Source: Peribacillus sp. Bi96
GTDB taxonomy: Bacteria; Bacillota; Bacilli; Bacillales; DSM-1321
Direction of reading: 5' to 3'
Assembly: GCF_918698115.1 (NCBI RefSeq)
Contig: NZ_CAKKLV010000016.1
Location: forward strand, 62,001 to 126,000
Length of the DNA: 64,000 nt
This document shows, piece by piece, positions 63,483 to 64,000 of the stretch. Numbering within the stretch: the stretch's first letter is position 1; every line of letters starts with the position of its first letter. Position numbers and translations under genes: made by a program. A model generated the notes under the pieces. The model searched no databases and had not been told where the DNA came from. It saw only the letters and a program-made list of their open reading frames with translations.

Positions 63483-63700
63483 CTATATTTTTCTCAGTAA
63501 ATATAAGAGATATGGAGTGCCTATTAGAGCAGCGACAAGTCAAGAAGGAATTTCTTTAGGGGCTAAAACAAGTCTTCCTATAAAATCAGCTGAAGTTAAA
63601 AGGATTCCTCCAAGAAAAAGGCTGACCGGAATAACCTTTTTATGTTCAAATCCAACCATTCTCCTAGCTGCATGAAGTGGGAATAACGCCTTTAAGTGCA
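63483..63700 (-). pseudogene. FecCD iron-siderophore permease, C-terminal remnant
   Basis: The minus strand reads LFPLHAARRMVGFEHKKVIPVSLFLGGILLTSADFIGRLVLAPKEIPS, then a TGA where the family has Gly, then LVAALIGTPYLLYLLRKI-stop. This is the end of a FecCD-type permease (p.hiaR..vG..h...lP.s.l.Ga..l..aD...R......E.PvGi.tal.G.P.f..ll). The first ~270 residues are gone. A single base change explains the internal stop. Confidence 0.8.
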
Positions 63701-63704
63701 ATAC

Positions 63705-63783
63705 GGGATATGCAGTGAAGGTGGATTCCATAATGGAATGATTGAAGTAGATACGGAAGAAAATAAGGGGACAAAAATTACAC
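63705..63783 (+). pseudogene. Possible histidine-kinase tail remnant
   Basis: The plus strand reads GICSEGGFHNGMIEVDTEENKGTKIT, resembling the last HATPase block of a sensor kinase (GL.Ic..i...hnG.I.v.s....GT.f). It has no start and shifts away at both ends. Confidence 0.3.
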
Positions 63784-64000
63784 GCTGTTTGAAGTACCAC
63801 AAATGTTGCCGCATGAGGGATAACATCTGCCTCGTTGTTTGCATAAGAAAAAGGCTGCCTTAGCAACCTTCCTAAAAGGATTTAACACCCGTCAGTTCAA
63901 CAAGAAACCTAAAAAGCTGGCGGAGTCACCGAAAAAAGTATCACAGCATTTTCAGTAAAATTATTTTCCCACTTATGCTTCATATAGCCTGGTATTTTGA
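63784..64000. other. Right edge of the window
   Basis: No gene is recognised. It contains a near copy (about 63845-63905) of the phrase that terminates the PhzF-like gene (AAGAAAAAGGCTGCCT...AGCAACC...GTCAGTT), evidently a short dispersed repeat. Confidence 0.4.

Overview
The window looks like chromosomal DNA of a low-GC, endospore-forming Bacillaceae, probably a Peribacillus/Bacillus-type organism (inference). Signs are an SspL-type small acid-soluble spore protein, a CotF-like coat protein, ComK, HelD, a GlnK/GlnL-like two-component pair, strong AGGAGG-type ribosome sites and frequent TTG starts. No rRNA, tRNA, CRISPR array or intact transposase was seen.

Region by region. 0-8.4 kb is a defence island. 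It holds scars of an HsdR-like and a subtilase gene fused back to back, then vsr, a C5 cytosine methyltransferase and a divergent Sau3AI/MutH-family restriction enzyme, then a very AT-rich two-gene operon (FRG-domain protein plus AIPR protein). The C-terminus of the AIPR protein is homologous to the C-terminal domain of the neighbouring Sau3AI-like enzyme. 8.9-14.3 kb is a polymorphic-toxin locus: an LXG/HNH toxin, its SUKH immunity gene, a row of other immunity-type genes, and decayed toxin/immunity pieces. 14.8-21.5 kb is metabolic: metNIQ with a structured leader, a Fur-boxed siderophore-esterase-like gene, and an XRE-cupin regulator divergent from an MHS transporter/ornithine-cyclodeaminase-family operon. 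21.5-30 kb holds pseudogenes, a secreted protein with a 47-aa membrane partner, a dispersed repeat, a sensor kinase and a divergent UvrA paralogue. 30-41 kb has sspL, helD, a GlnK/GlnL-like pair controlling a glutamate/aspartate symporter (with cre site and tandem decamers), an aspA remnant, a 2-hydroxyacid dehydrogenase and a non-canonical Nramp transporter. 41-56 kb has comK, a PI-PLC-like phosphodiesterase, a protealysin/emfourin pair, serA behind a ZTP riboswitch, two families of tandem repeats, a PTS IIA protein, a coat protein and a class D beta-lactamase. 56-64 kb has a SulP transporter with a frameshifted carbonic anhydrase, a PepSY/two-component locus (YkoGHI-like), a PhzF-family gene and a broken iron-siderophore permease.

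The genes work together mainly in small modules. Restriction, methylation and mismatch repair of the methylated site sit side by side, with FRG-AIPR possibly reading the same DNA site. The LXG toxin comes with its own and borrowed immunity proteins. SulP and carbonic anhydrase look like a bicarbonate module now broken. The kinase/regulator pair next to the symporter probably senses the amino acid it imports.

The strongest candidate for something undescribed is the FRG-AIPR operon with its Sau3AI-type sensor domain. Other good leads are a three-way-junction leader in front of metN, a GATC inside the -35 box of the methyltransferase promoter, and a 60-bp tandem repeat that can fold two mutually exclusive ways.
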